Shown: in pieces, positions 36,279-45,413 of the stretch
How the letters are laid out: each line of letters starts with the position of its first letter
Position numbering within the stretch: position 1 is the first letter of the stretch
NCBI GenBank assembly: GCA_947492925.1
Contig: CANLOQ010000004.1
Location: forward strand, 1-64,000
DNA from: an uncultured Sulfitobacter sp.
Lineage (GTDB): Bacteria > Pseudomonadota > Alphaproteobacteria > Rhodobacterales > Rhodobacteraceae
DNA: 64,000 nt
Direction of reading: 5' to 3'
The notes under the pieces: generated by a model
Seen by the model: only the letters and a program-made list of their open reading frames with translations
Database searches by the model: none
What the model was told of the DNA's origin: nothing
Translations under genes and position numbers: made by a program

Positions 36279-37601
36279 ATGAAAGCGATCTGGGCAGGTG
36301 CCTTTGTGATGGCCAGCGGCCTTGCGGCAGCCGCACAGCTTTTGCCGCGTCCCGTAACGGACGATATGTTCGCACCCGTAGAATACGGCGAGGCGGTGCT
36401 GGGCCAGCAACTGTTTTACGATCCGATCCTGTCGGGCAACCGCAACATTGCCTGTGCCACCTGCCATCATCCGGCACTGGGCACAGCGGATGCGCAGGCA
36501 TTGGCGATTGGCGAGGGCGGTGTGGGCCTTGGCGCGAAACGGCGGGTCGATCCCGCGCATCCACCGGCCGAGCGTATTCCGCGCAATGCACCAGCACTGT
36601 TCAATCTGGCGGCGGGCGAATTCACGGTGCTGTTTCACGACGGCAGGCTGGAAAAGGACCCGGATATGCCCGGTGGCATCCGCACGCCAATGGATGCGGA
36701 TATGGTCACCGGTTTTGCCTCGCTTCTGTCCGCGCAGACGATGTTTCCGGTGCTCAGCCGCGACGAGATGGCGGGGGATTACAAGGAAAACGACATCGGG
36801 CGCGCGGTGCGTCAGGGGGTCATCACCGGACCCGGTGGCGCGTGGGACCTGATCGCGCGGCGGGTTGCGGGAGTGCCGGAATACGCGGCATCCTTCGTCG
36901 ATGTCTACGACCACATCCAGACGCCGGACGATATCGCCTTTACCGATATCTCAAACGCGATTGCGGTTTTCATGGGGTACGAATGGCGATCAGATACCGC
37001 GCCGTTCGATGCGGTGATCCGGGGCGAAAAGCGCCTGTCGGGCGATGAGGCTGCGGGCATACGGTTGTTTTATGGCAAGGCGGGATGTGCAGGGTGCCAC
37101 AGCGGTCCTTTCCTGACCGATCACCAGTTTCACGCGATGGGTGCGCCGCAGATCGGGCCGGGCAAGGCAGGCAGTTTCCAGAACCACCACCGCGACGAGG
37201 GGCGCGCGCTGGTCACGGGTGCGGCAGAGGATATGTACGCCTTTCGCACGCCATCGCTGCGCAATGTGGCGCTGACCGCGCCTTACGGGCACGCAGGCGC
37301 CCACGCCGATCTGGCGGATTTTGTCGCGGCACATGCAGACCCCGCGGCAGGTCTGGCGGCCTTTGATGCAGCCACCGTGACACTGACGGATTTCGAGGCC
37401 GCGGATTTTGTGGTGATGCAGGACCCCGCACAGGTGCAGGCGATTGCGGATGCTGCAATTACACCGCCCGTGCGGTTGAGCGCATCTGACGTGCGCGAGA
37501 TCGTGGCGTTTCTGAACACACTCACCGACCCGGTCGCAATTACCGGACGTCTGGGGGTGCCCGAAAGCGTGCCCAGCGGCTTGCCGGTGCCGAACCCCTA
37601 A
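36279..37601 (+). CDS. Di-haem cytochrome c peroxidase / MauG-family protein
   Basis: 440 residues. A signal peptide (about 1-19, MKAIWAGAFVMASGLAAAA) directs it to the periplasm. Two c-type haem motifs are present, C59-A-T-C-H63 and C270-A-G-C-H274, in the spacing of the bacterial cytochrome c peroxidase/MauG superfamily; the block FRTPSLRNVALTAPYGHAG is also typical. The family either reduces peroxide or performs long-range oxidation of a partner protein. The ATG at 36279 is preferred over a GTG two codons upstream because of spacing from GGAGG. Its stop overlaps, tail to tail, the stop of a convergent FG-GAP protein gene by 4 bases. Confidence 0.9.
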   Translation: MKAIWAGAFVMASGLAAAAQLLPRPVTDDMFAPVEYGEAVLGQQLFYDPILSGNRNIACATCHHPALGTADAQALAIGEGGVGLGAKRRVDPAHPPAERIPRNAPALFNLAAGEFTVLFHDGRLEKDPDMPGGIRTPMDADMVTGFASLLSAQTMFPVLSRDEMAGDYKENDIGRAVRQGVITGPGGAWDLIARRVAGVPEYAASFVDVYDHIQTPDDIAFTDISNAIAVFMGYEWRSDTAPFDAVIRGEKRLSGDEAAGIRLFYGKAGCAGCHSGPFLTDHQFHAMGAPQIGPGKAGSFQNHHRDEGRALVTGAAEDMYAFRTPSLRNVALTAPYGHAGAHADLADFVAAHADPAAGLAAFDAATVTLTDFEAADFVVMQDPAQVQAIADAAITPPVRLSASDVREIVAFLNTLTDPVAITGRLGVPESVPSGLPVPNP

Positions 37602-39088
37602 GGGGACTTTTGCAGGACGGTTGTTTCGCCCGCGCGCGCCTCGTGCTGCGTGACCGTGCCGTCGGGCCAATCCACACGCAGCTTGGCTGTGGTGGCGTCC
37701 TTCAGGCCAAAGTGCAGCGGCAGTGCCTGACCGCCCGCGTGCCCGCCGCCCACCAGTTTTTGCACCGATTGTACCCGGGCCCCGGTGCTGACCAACACCC
37801 GCGCGCCGATGGCGTTGCGGTTCGGCCCGTCCTGTTCCAACGTCACGCGCAGCCAGTTGCCGCTTTCGGACGTTGCGTTGCGATACAGCTCCAGCGGGGC
37901 GCGACGGTTGACCAAGACAAGGTCGAGCAGGCCGTCATTGTCGAAATCGGCCAGCGCCGCGCCGCGCGAACGGGCAAGCGTGGCGATCCCTGCGGTCGCG
38001 CCGGTTTCCGCAAAAGTGCCGTCCGCTTGCTGCATCAGCAGATTGTTCGGATCACGCGTTGCCATGCCCGGCATCTGGTCGACGTTGCCCTTCGCGATGA
38101 AAAGGTCCGCGCGGGTGTCATTGTCGATATCGCCGAACTCCGCGTGCCAGCCCGTCGAGGGGCGCCCGTCGCCGCCCGTGTGCGGGCGCTGTGCGTAGGT
38201 GCCTGTTTCATAGGGGGCGTTTTCGTAGCCTTCTCCCGGCAGGCCAAACTGCAAAACCTGATCGCCCATCGAGGTCAGCATCACCTCATCCACCCCGTCG
38301 CCGGTCAGATCGCGACTGGCGATGCCCATGCCCCAGAGCGCGAGGTTTTGCCAGCCGTCCTGCGCGTCAAGAAAGCGTTCGGTCGCGATGTCCCACATCT
38401 GCTCTGACCCGCCTTTGACGTAATAGTGACGGTCATTCGAGATGCGCAGGCGGAACTGGCCCCATGCATCGGTTGCCGCAAGCATGGACAGCGGGCAAAA
38501 ACCGGGAACCAGAGGTGCGGCGGCGTAGCCGTCTGGTGTCGGGGACAGAAGGCTGTTGTCATCGCAGGCCTCGAACGGGCCCTCCGGGTCGCTGCGATCA
38601 ACGTAATTGCCGATGGCCATTGTGGGCCGGTTTGCATCCGGTGCCCACCACGCGGTGAAGGCCGTGCTCCACTGGTCGGATGTTGGGATGCCCCAGTCGG
38701 TAGTGGCGTCGGTGAAGGTGCATTCAGGCCCACCCTTCAGCGCGATGTTTGGACCCGCGCGCAGAACGAACAGATCCATAACACCGTCCGCGTCGATGTC
38801 GAGCGGGTAGGCACCGGTGACGCCGGTGATCTGGGGGAATGCGGATTGCGCAAAGGTGAAATCGCCGGTGTTGCGGATGAGTTTGGCAGGCGTCTCTCCG
38901 CCCGCTGCAAAGATGTCCGGCAAGGTGTCACCGTCGCAATCAAAGACGGCCACGCCACCCCCAACAAAATATTCCCAGCCGCCCGCATAAACGTGTTCCG
39001 GCAGACGGTCCGACATGTCTTCGAACGTGACCTGCGCCCACGCCCCCTGCCCCGCCACGCACAGCGCCAGCACGCCCGCGCGCTTCAT
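37598..39088 (-). CDS. CRTAC1-type FG-GAP/VCBS repeat protein with ASPIC/UnbV domain
   Basis: 496 residues with a signal peptide (MKRAGVLALCVAGQGAWAQ). At least five calcium-type FG-GAP/VCBS blades are visible: VAVFDCDGDTLPDIFAAGG, YPLDIDADGVMDLFVL, ASRDLTGDGVDEVML, FGDIDNDTRADLFIAKGN and LADFDNDGLLDLVLVNRR. A C-terminal ASPIC/UnbV domain follows (WLRVTLEQDGPNRNAIGARV ... LRVDWPDGT). Such secreted or periplasmic beta-propellers have adhesion or partner roles that are not defined. The start overlaps the stop of the ROK regulator gene by 4 bases. It is thus in an operon with ROK and meets the di-haem peroxidase gene end to end. Confidence 0.9.
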   Translation of the reverse strand: MKRAGVLALCVAGQGAWAQVTFEDMSDRLPEHVYAGGWEYFVGGGVAVFDCDGDTLPDIFAAGGETPAKLIRNTGDFTFAQSAFPQITGVTGAYPLDIDADGVMDLFVLRAGPNIALKGGPECTFTDATTDWGIPTSDQWSTAFTAWWAPDANRPTMAIGNYVDRSDPEGPFEACDDNSLLSPTPDGYAAAPLVPGFCPLSMLAATDAWGQFRLRISNDRHYYVKGGSEQMWDIATERFLDAQDGWQNLALWGMGIASRDLTGDGVDEVMLTSMGDQVLQFGLPGEGYENAPYETGTYAQRPHTGGDGRPSTGWHAEFGDIDNDTRADLFIAKGNVDQMPGMATRDPNNLLMQQADGTFAETGATAGIATLARSRGAALADFDNDGLLDLVLVNRRAPLELYRNATSESGNWLRVTLEQDGPNRNAIGARVLVSTGARVQSVQKLVGGGHAGGQALPLHFGLKDATTAKLRVDWPDGTVTQHEARAGETTVLQKSP

Positions 39089-40347
39089 CCGGCACCGTCC
39101 GCGTTGAACATCTGATCCGTCACCTCGACCAAGGCGCGGGCCACGGCACCGCGGGCCCAAGCCAGATCACCCCAGGAATGAAATTCTACCTGACAGGGCA
39201 TCTGGTTGCGCGACAGGCTGAGCGCCTGCACGTCCGACACCACGTCCTGCGCGAACATAAAATCATAGGTCATCCGCTCACCTGACAGGATGATCAGCGC
39301 GGGGTCAAACAGATGCACCACATTCGACAGGCCCAGCGCCAGAAAGCGGCCCGCGCGCTGAAATATCTGGCGCGCGGCGGCATTGCCGGAGGAGGCCTCC
39401 TGAAACAGCGTCTTGAGCACGCTTTGCCGGCTGAGCTTTGCATCGAGCGACAGGTTAAGCGCCGTCGCCGCTTCGCGCACCAGCGCGTAATCGGCAAGGT
39501 ACGCTTCCAGACATCCGCGCTGACCACAGCGGCACAGCGCGCCGTCGATCTGTACTTTGGTGTGGCCCAGTTCGAGCCCCATGCCGAAGGACCCGCGATA
39601 AAGCTGGTTGTCCAGCACCAGCCCCATCCCGACGCCATTCTCGATTGTGATGACCGCAAAATCCTTGAGCGCACGCCCCGCGCCGAACCACAGCTCCGCC
39701 ATCGTAAGCATATTTGCGTCATTTTCGATGTAGACCGGCTGTCCGAACCGCGCGGCAAAGGCATCGCCAAACGGCTGATCACGGGCATTCAGAAGCGGCG
39801 ACCAATGGACCAGACCGGTGGTATGATCGACAATGCCCGCCAGTCCGATGCCGATGCCCTTGACCGCATCCATCCGCGTGCCCGTCTTGGACAGAAGGCT
39901 TTGGATGAGTGTATCGACCTCGTCCAGCACGTCTTCCATCGGGCGGCTGCTGCGCGTCAGGGCAAGGGTGACGTCGCCGATCATATTGCCCGCAAAGTCC
40001 GACAGGGTGGCGGTGTGCTGCGCATCGCCCAGCTTGATGCCGATGATATGGCCCGCCTCCGGCACGATTTCGAGTGCGACGCGCGGACGGCCCCTGCCCT
40101 GATCGCGCTGCACCTGCGCCACCTCGCGCAGGAGGCCCGCCTGAATAAGGTCTGCCGTCAGCGTGGTGGCCGACCCCGGGCTGACGCCCAGGTCATGGCT
40201 GATATCACTGCGCGCGGCCTGCCCCCTTGCGCGCACGTATTCAAATACACGCTGACGCAACGGGCGCTGCACCAAGGGCGGATCGGACAGCAACGGGCCG
40301 CACCCTGCCTTTGCCAGATCAATCCCCAGACCGTTTTCGCCGTCCAT
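39085..40347 (-). CDS. ROK family transcriptional regulator (XylR/NagC-like)
   Basis: About 420 residues from the ATG at 40347. An N-terminal winged helix-turn-helix (about 26-80, FEYVRARGQAARSDISHDLGVSPGSATTLTADLI) precedes a ROK sugar-kinase-like domain with GIGIGLAGIVDHTTGLVHWSP and a zinc-type motif CRCGQRGCLEAYL. It is divergently placed from xylFHG-xylB, so a role as xylose-responsive repressor is likely. A perfect inverted repeat over the xylF -35 box is a plausible operator. It is transcribed away from the xyl genes and overlaps the CRTAC1-type gene downstream. A TTG 30 bases upstream is a less likely start. Confidence 0.88.
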   Translation of the reverse strand: MDGENGLGIDLAKAGCGPLLSDPPLVQRPLRQRVFEYVRARGQAARSDISHDLGVSPGSATTLTADLIQAGLLREVAQVQRDQGRGRPRVALEIVPEAGHIIGIKLGDAQHTATLSDFAGNMIGDVTLALTRSSRPMEDVLDEVDTLIQSLLSKTGTRMDAVKGIGIGLAGIVDHTTGLVHWSPLLNARDQPFGDAFAARFGQPVYIENDANMLTMAELWFGAGRALKDFAVITIENGVGMGLVLDNQLYRGSFGMGLELGHTKVQIDGALCRCGQRGCLEAYLADYALVREAATALNLSLDAKLSRQSVLKTLFQEASSGNAAARQIFQRAGRFLALGLSNVVHLFDPALIILSGERMTYDFMFAQDVVSDVQALSLSRNQMPCQVEFHSWGDLAWARGAVARALVEVTDQMFNADGAG

Positions 40348-40470
40348 AAATTCAGAACCTGAAATAAATTGCCGCAACAGCGCGCCATTTTCCCGTATTG
40401 AGCGATAGACTGGCCGTGATTTACCGAAAAAGAAAGCCTTAACTTCAATGAAACCCGCTCAGATGGGATT

Positions 40471-40493
40471 TTTATTTTGACAACTAAAATAAA
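40471..40493. promoter_or_regulatory. Candidate ROK operator overlapping the xylF -35 box
   Basis: A perfect 8-bp inverted repeat, TTTATTTT (40471-40478) and AAAATAAA (40486-40493), is separated by 7 bases. It overlaps the -35 hexamer at 40477-40482. AT-rich palindromes with arms of this kind are typical of ROK-family (XylR/NagC) operators. Binding would block the xylF promoter. This is a sequence-based inference only. Confidence 0.55.
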
Positions 40494-40504
40494 TCAGACA
40501 TGAT
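40477..40504 (+). promoter_or_regulatory. Predicted sigma-70 promoter of xylFHG-xylB
   Basis: TTGACA at 40477-40482 is a perfect -35 box. With a 16-base spacer, CATGAT at 40499-40504 matches the -10 consensus at four of six positions. The start codon of xylF is about 67 bases downstream. Confidence 0.55.
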
Positions 40505-40570
40505 TAGTCTAACCGGGCAAACGACTCGGCTCCCCTCCCGGTTGGAGGGGCAATGTTCTGGGAGGAATAC

Positions 40571-41605
40571 ATGAAAAGATTATTTGTTGCGGCAGCGGTG
40601 GCTGTTGCAGGTTTCACGTCATCCGCATGGGCCGACGGCCATGCCATGACAGTCGGCGTCAGCTGGTCCAACTTTCAGGAAGAACGCTGGAAAACCGATG
40701 AAGAGGCGATCAAGAGCGCGCTGGAAGCGGCCGGTGCGAACTATGTGTCCGCAGATGCGCAGTCATCCTCGGCCAAGCAGTTGTCGGATGTGGAAAGCCT
40801 GATCGCTCAAGGCGTCGATGCGCTGATCATTCTGGCGCAGGACAGTGCGGCGATTGGCCCAGCTGTGGATGCGGCGGCGGCCGAAGGTATTCCGGTTGTC
40901 GGCTATGACCGTCTGATTGAGGACAACCGCGCGTTCTATCTGACATTCGACAATGTCGAAGTGGGCCGGATGCAGGCGCGGGCGGTGCTGGAAGCGGCGC
41001 CAAAGGGCCGTTATGTGATGATCAAGGGCTCGCCCACTGATCCCAACGCGGATTTCCTGCGTGGCGGTCAGCAGGAAGTACTGCAGGCAGCGATTGACGC
41101 GGGCGATATCACCATCGTGGACGAAGCCTATACCGACGGCTGGTTGCCCGCCAACGCACAGCGCAACATGGAGCAGATCCTGACCGCGAATGACAACGGT
41201 GTTGATGCGGTTGTGGCCTCCAATGACGGTACTGCAGGCGGCGTTGTGGCGGCACTGACCGCACAGGGCATGGAAGGCATTCCGGTGTCGGGTCAGGACG
41301 GTGATCATGCCGCACTGAACCGTGTGGCACTGGGCACGCAGACTGTATCCGTGTGGAAAGACGCACGTGATCTGGGCAAAGCGGCAGGCGAGATTGCCGT
41401 GACCCTCGCCAAAAATGGCGGTGACATGAGCGCGGTTGATGGCGCACAAGAGTGGGAAAGCCCCGCAGGCACCAAGATGATGGCGCGTTTCCTTGCACCT
41501 GTTCCGGTGACAAAGGACAACCTGTCAGCCGTCGTGGATGCAGGCTGGATTGCACAGGACAAGCTGTGCCAGGGCGTCTCTGGCGGACCGGCTCCTTGTA
41601 ACTGA
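40571..41605 (+). CDS. xylF: D-xylose-type ABC transporter substrate-binding protein XylF
   Basis: 344 residues from the ATG at 40571, with a strong GGGAGGA 5 bases upstream. A signal peptide (MKRLFVAAAVAVAGFTSSAWA) marks it as periplasmic. It is a type-I sugar-binding protein: ESLIAQGVDALIILAQDSAAIGPAV, GIPVVGYDRLIEDNRAFYLTFDN and ASNDGTAGGVVAAL match XylF. The YDRLI motif is characteristic of xylose binders. It is first in the xylF-H-G-B operon, and two hairpins follow it before xylH. Confidence 0.94.
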   Translation: MKRLFVAAAVAVAGFTSSAWADGHAMTVGVSWSNFQEERWKTDEEAIKSALEAAGANYVSADAQSSSAKQLSDVESLIAQGVDALIILAQDSAAIGPAVDAAAAEGIPVVGYDRLIEDNRAFYLTFDNVEVGRMQARAVLEAAPKGRYVMIKGSPTDPNADFLRGGQQEVLQAAIDAGDITIVDEAYTDGWLPANAQRNMEQILTANDNGVDAVVASNDGTAGGVVAALTAQGMEGIPVSGQDGDHAALNRVALGTQTVSVWKDARDLGKAAGEIAVTLAKNGGDMSAVDGAQEWESPAGTKMMARFLAPVPVTKDNLSAVVDAGWIAQDKLCQGVSGGPAPCN

Positions 41606-41615
41606 TCGCGACTTT

Positions 41616-41661
41616 CGGGGGCTGCGCGACTGCCCCCGACCGCCCCGGGCTTGACCCGGGG
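41616..41661 (+). terminator. Tandem hairpins between xylF and xylH
   Basis: Two stems follow the xylF stop: CGGGGGC (41616-41622) / GCCCCCG (41632-41638), and CCCCGGG (41643-41649) / CCCGGGG (41655-41661). Neither has a T run, so they probably stabilise the xylF mRNA end or slow polymerase, rather than end transcription fully. Confidence 0.6.
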
Positions 41662-41731
41662 CCACCCATTCTCTCACACTTCAGACCATAGGGTTCCGGA
41701 TCAGTTTCGGGACAGGGCGGAGATTTTCTGC

Positions 41732-43033
41732 ATGACCGACCAGACCACAGACACACGGCCAAGCCCCACGGCACCCAAGCGCAGTTTTCTCAGCACGATG
41801 GAAGTCGACACGCGACTTTTGGGCATGATCGGTGCCTTCGTGCTGGTCGCACTGGTGTTCAACGTGCTGACCGACGGGCGGTTTCTGACGCCGCGCAACA
41901 TCTTTAACCTGACCATCCAGACGGCATCGGTGGCGATCATGGCCACGGGCATGGTGTTCGTGATTGTCACGCGCCACATTGATTTGAGCGTGGGCGCGGT
42001 GCTGGCCGCTTGCTCCGCTCTGATGGCGATGACGCAGGTGCGGTTCTTGCCGGGGCTTGGCTTTGAGATCGGGCATTGGGCGATCCCGTGGATTGCGATT
42101 GCGGCGGGGATCGTTCTGGGCGGGGCGATTGGTGCCTTCAACGGCTGGCTGATCGGCTATCAGGGGATACCGGCATTCATCGTCACGCTGGGCGGCTTTC
42201 TGGTCTGGCGCAACGTGGGCTGGTATCAGACATCGGGCCAGACCATCGGCCCGCTGGACAAGACGTTCATGACATTCGGCGGCATCAACGGCACGCTGGG
42301 CGGGCCGCTCAGTTGGGGCTTGGGCGTGGTGGCGATTGTTGCCACGGTTGCGCTGATTTTTCGGGCGCGACAGACCAAGGTGGCGCACGGCTTTCCGGTG
42401 AAACCGATGTGGGCGGAACTGGCGCTGGCGGGGGTTTGCACGGCGGCGATTGCGGGATTTGTCGGGATTTTGACGAATTATGCGGTGCCCGAGCGTGTGG
42501 TTGCGCGTGATCCCTCGCGCTACGGCTGCGAGGTGGCGGAGGGCTGTACGCCCGTCTATGGCCTGCCGATTTCGGTGCTCCTGTTGTTAGCGATTGCGAT
42601 TGTGATGACGGTGATCGCGCGGCGCACGCGGTTTGGCCGCTATATCTTTGCCACGGGCGGCAACCCCGATGCGGCGGAGCTGTCGGGCATCAATACGCGG
42701 ATGCTGACGGTTAAGATCTTCGCGCTGATGGGTGTGCTCTGTGCGATTTCGGCTGTGGTTGCGTCGGCGCGACTGGCGAACCACTCAAACGATCTGGGAA
42801 CGCTAGACGAATTGCGCGTGATTGCGGCGGCAGTGATTGGCGGCACGGCGCTGTCAGGCGGCATTGGCACGATCTATGGCGCGATCCTTGGCGCGTTGAT
42901 CATGCAATCGCTGCAATCCGGGATGGCGATGGTGGGTGTGGATGCGCCGTTGCAGAACATCGTTGTGGGCGCGGTGCTGGTCCTCGCCGTCTTTATCGAC
43001 ATTCAATATCGCAAGCGTGTGGGGGCGAAGTGA
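41732..43033 (+). CDS. xylH: Xylose-type ABC transporter permease XylH
   Basis: 433 residues from the ATG at 41732. The BPD_transp_2 family of sugar permeases, with roughly 10-12 helices. Distinctive blocks are FVIVTRHIDLSVGAVLAA (about 82-100), GFLVWRNVGWYQTSGQTIGP (about 160-180) and RTRFGRYIFATGGNPDAAELSGINTRMLTVKIFALMG (about 305-340). An insertion in the middle (about 236-280) is typical of XylH compared with RbsC. It carries xylose through the inner membrane. The stop overlaps the xylG start (TGATG). Confidence 0.93.
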   Translation: MTDQTTDTRPSPTAPKRSFLSTMEVDTRLLGMIGAFVLVALVFNVLTDGRFLTPRNIFNLTIQTASVAIMATGMVFVIVTRHIDLSVGAVLAACSALMAMTQVRFLPGLGFEIGHWAIPWIAIAAGIVLGGAIGAFNGWLIGYQGIPAFIVTLGGFLVWRNVGWYQTSGQTIGPLDKTFMTFGGINGTLGGPLSWGLGVVAIVATVALIFRARQTKVAHGFPVKPMWAELALAGVCTAAIAGFVGILTNYAVPERVVARDPSRYGCEVAEGCTPVYGLPISVLLLLAIAIVMTVIARRTRFGRYIFATGGNPDAAELSGINTRMLTVKIFALMGVLCAISAVVASARLANHSNDLGTLDELRVIAAAVIGGTALSGGIGTIYGAILGALIMQSLQSGMAMVGVDAPLQNIVVGAVLVLAVFIDIQYRKRVGAK

Positions 43034-43782
43034 TGGCCACTCCTTTGGTAGAAATGAAAGACGTCTCGATTGCCTTTGGCGGTGTTCAGGCGGTGGACCG
43101 GGTTAGTATCGAGCTTTATCCCGGTGAGGTTGTCGGCCTGCTGGGCCACAATGGCGCGGGCAAATCGACGCTGATCAAGATGCTGTCGGGTGCCTACAAG
43201 ATGGACAGCGGCGAGATTTATATCAACGGCCAGCGGGCCGAGATCACGACGCCGCGCCACGCGCGGGACCATAACATCGAGACGATATATCAGACGCTGG
43301 CGCTGGCCGATAACCTTGATGCGGCGTCAAACCTATTTCTGGGGCGCGAGCTGACGACCGCGCTGGGGTTTGTCGATGATGACCGGATGGAAGCGGAGAC
43401 GCGCAAGATCATGGCGCGGCTGAACCCGAATTTCAAAAAGCTGAAAGAGCCGGTTTCGGCGCTCTCCGGTGGGCAGCGGCAATCGGTGGCGATTGCGCGG
43501 GCGGTCTATTTCAACGCGAAGATCCTGATCATGGATGAACCGACTGCCGCACTTGGCGTGCATGAAACGGCGATGGTGGCGGAGCTTATTCAGGAATTGA
43601 AAAAGCAGGGACTTGGGATTTTTCTGATCAGCCACGATACCCGCGAGATGATGGACCTGTGCGACCGTGTGGCCGTGATGAAGAACGGCCAGATGGTCGG
43701 CACCGAGCGGGTCGAGGATGTGACGGAGGATGACATCCTGTCGATGATCATTCTGGGCAAGAACCCCCGCGAGGCGGCCTGA
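43033..43782 (+). CDS. xylG: Sugar ABC transporter ATP-binding protein, single-domain XylG/FrcA type
   Basis: 249 residues from the ATG at 43033. Walker A GHNGAGKST is at 38-46, the ABC signature is LSGGQRQSVAIARA (about 144-157), and Walker B is ILIMDEPTAALG. Only one ABC domain is present; E. coli XylG has two in about 510 residues. Single-domain versions, like rhizobial FrcA, presumably dimerise. It energises XylH. Both ends overlap neighbours (TGATG), so xylHGB are translated as one block. Confidence 0.9.
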   Translation: MATPLVEMKDVSIAFGGVQAVDRVSIELYPGEVVGLLGHNGAGKSTLIKMLSGAYKMDSGEIYINGQRAEITTPRHARDHNIETIYQTLALADNLDAASNLFLGRELTTALGFVDDDRMEAETRKIMARLNPNFKKLKEPVSALSGGQRQSVAIARAVYFNAKILIMDEPTAALGVHETAMVAELIQELKKQGLGIFLISHDTREMMDLCDRVAVMKNGQMVGTERVEDVTEDDILSMIILGKNPREAA

Positions 43783-45215
43783 TGTTCATCGGCCTTGATC
43801 TGGGGACGTCCTCGCTCAAGGCGATTGTGATGAATGACGTGCAGGACGTGCTGGCGGAGCATCGGGTGTCGCTGAGCGTGTCGCGGCCCCACGATGGCTG
43901 GTCCGAGCAGGATGCGGACGATTGGTTTGTTGCCGCCGAGGAGGCCTTGCGGGCGCTGGCGGCAAAGGTCAATTGCAGCACCGTCACCGGCATCGGTCTT
44001 TCGGGGCATATGCACGGGGCGACGCTCTTTGACGGGGCGGATCAGCCGCTCAGGCCCTGCATGCTGTGGAACGATACGCGCGCGCATGTCGAGGCGGCGG
44101 CGATGGATGCGGAACCGCAGTTTCGGGCGGTGACGGGAAACATCGTATTCCCTGGGTTCACTGCGCCCAAGGTCGCTTGGGTGAAGATGCATGAACCGGA
44201 GGTCTTTGCGCGGATTGCGAAGGTGCTGCTGCCCAAGGATGCGCTGCGGCTGTTTTTGACCGGCGGGCATATGTCCGAGATGTCGGATGCGGCGGGGACG
44301 GCGTGGCTGGATACCGGTGCACGGGATTGGTCGGATGATCTGCTGTCCGCCTGTGATCTGAGCCGCGCGCAGATGCCTGCGCTTGTGGAAGGGTCCGACG
44401 CTTCCGGTACATTGCGCCCAGAACTGGCGGAGATATTGGGCGCACGGGACGTGACCGTTGCGGGGGGTGCGGGCGACAATGCGGCGGCGGCGATTGGGGC
44501 CGGTGTGGTGCGGGACGGCAGCGCGTTTGTTTCGCTTGGCACCTCCGGTGTTCTGTTCGCGGCCAACGATGCCTACCGGCCTGATCCCGCGACGGCAGTC
44601 CACGCGTTTTGCCATGCGGTGCCGGACACATGGCACCAGATGGGCGTTATTCTGGCCGCGACCGATGCGCTGGAATGGTTAAGCCGGGTGACAGGGCAAT
44701 CGGCAGCGGCATTGACCGGCGATCTGGGCGCGCTTGCGGCACCTGCGCGCACGCTGTTTCTGCCCTATCTGGGGGGCGAGCGGACGCCGCATAATGACGC
44801 ACAGATACGCGGGCAATTCCTGCATCTGGATCACGCCACGGACGCGCAGGCGATGGTCCGGGCGGTATTGGAAGGCGTGGCCTTTGCCTTTGCCGATTGC
44901 CGCGATGCGCTGGCCAGCACCGGGACGCGGATTGACAGCGCGCTGGCCTTGGGCGGCGGGGCAAACTCAGCCTATTGGCTTGATGTGATCGCAACGGCTT
45001 TGGACACCCCGTTGGATGTGCCTGCGGCGGGGGACTTTGGTGCCGCGCTGGGTGCGGCACGGCTTGGCATGATGGCCGCGACGGGTGCAGACATGAGCAT
45101 TGCAAGCGCCCCACCGGTTGCGCGCACCCATGACCCTAACAGGGCTTTGACGGCAGCGTTTTCCGATGCGCATTTGCGATACCAACAGGCCTACACTGTT
45201 CTGAAAGACCTTTGA
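43782..45215 (+). CDS. xylB: Xylulokinase XylB
   Basis: 477 residues, FGGY-family carbohydrate kinase. The N-terminal phosphate-binding motif FIGLDLGTSSLKAIV, the substrate region GIGLSGHMHGATLFD, CMLWNDTRAHVEAAA and the second-domain motif ALALGGGANSAYWLDVIATALDTPL agree with xylulokinase (D-xylulose to xylulose-5-phosphate). It overlaps xylG by one base. No xylose isomerase gene is in the window, so xylulose must be provided from elsewhere or the imported sugar differs. Confidence 0.94.
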   Translation: MFIGLDLGTSSLKAIVMNDVQDVLAEHRVSLSVSRPHDGWSEQDADDWFVAAEEALRALAAKVNCSTVTGIGLSGHMHGATLFDGADQPLRPCMLWNDTRAHVEAAAMDAEPQFRAVTGNIVFPGFTAPKVAWVKMHEPEVFARIAKVLLPKDALRLFLTGGHMSEMSDAAGTAWLDTGARDWSDDLLSACDLSRAQMPALVEGSDASGTLRPELAEILGARDVTVAGGAGDNAAAAIGAGVVRDGSAFVSLGTSGVLFAANDAYRPDPATAVHAFCHAVPDTWHQMGVILAATDALEWLSRVTGQSAAALTGDLGALAAPARTLFLPYLGGERTPHNDAQIRGQFLHLDHATDAQAMVRAVLEGVAFAFADCRDALASTGTRIDSALALGGGANSAYWLDVIATALDTPLDVPAAGDFGAALGAARLGMMAATGADMSIASAPPVARTHDPNRALTAAFSDAHLRYQQAYTVLKDL

Positions 45216-45413
45216 CGGCAGCGACCGCAGCAGACGCGCGGGTGGTATCGGGCCGTGCAACTGATCTTGCTGGCGTTTGCGCGATGGAAAGCTACACTGC
45301 GCAGAAAGTTCTTGGGGCACAGCCGCGATGCAAACCAAAACCAAACCGGCCAATGTTTGTTTGACGCACAGGGCCGCGCCACCGACCAAATCAGTGTGTA
45401 ATGTCGCGCGCTG

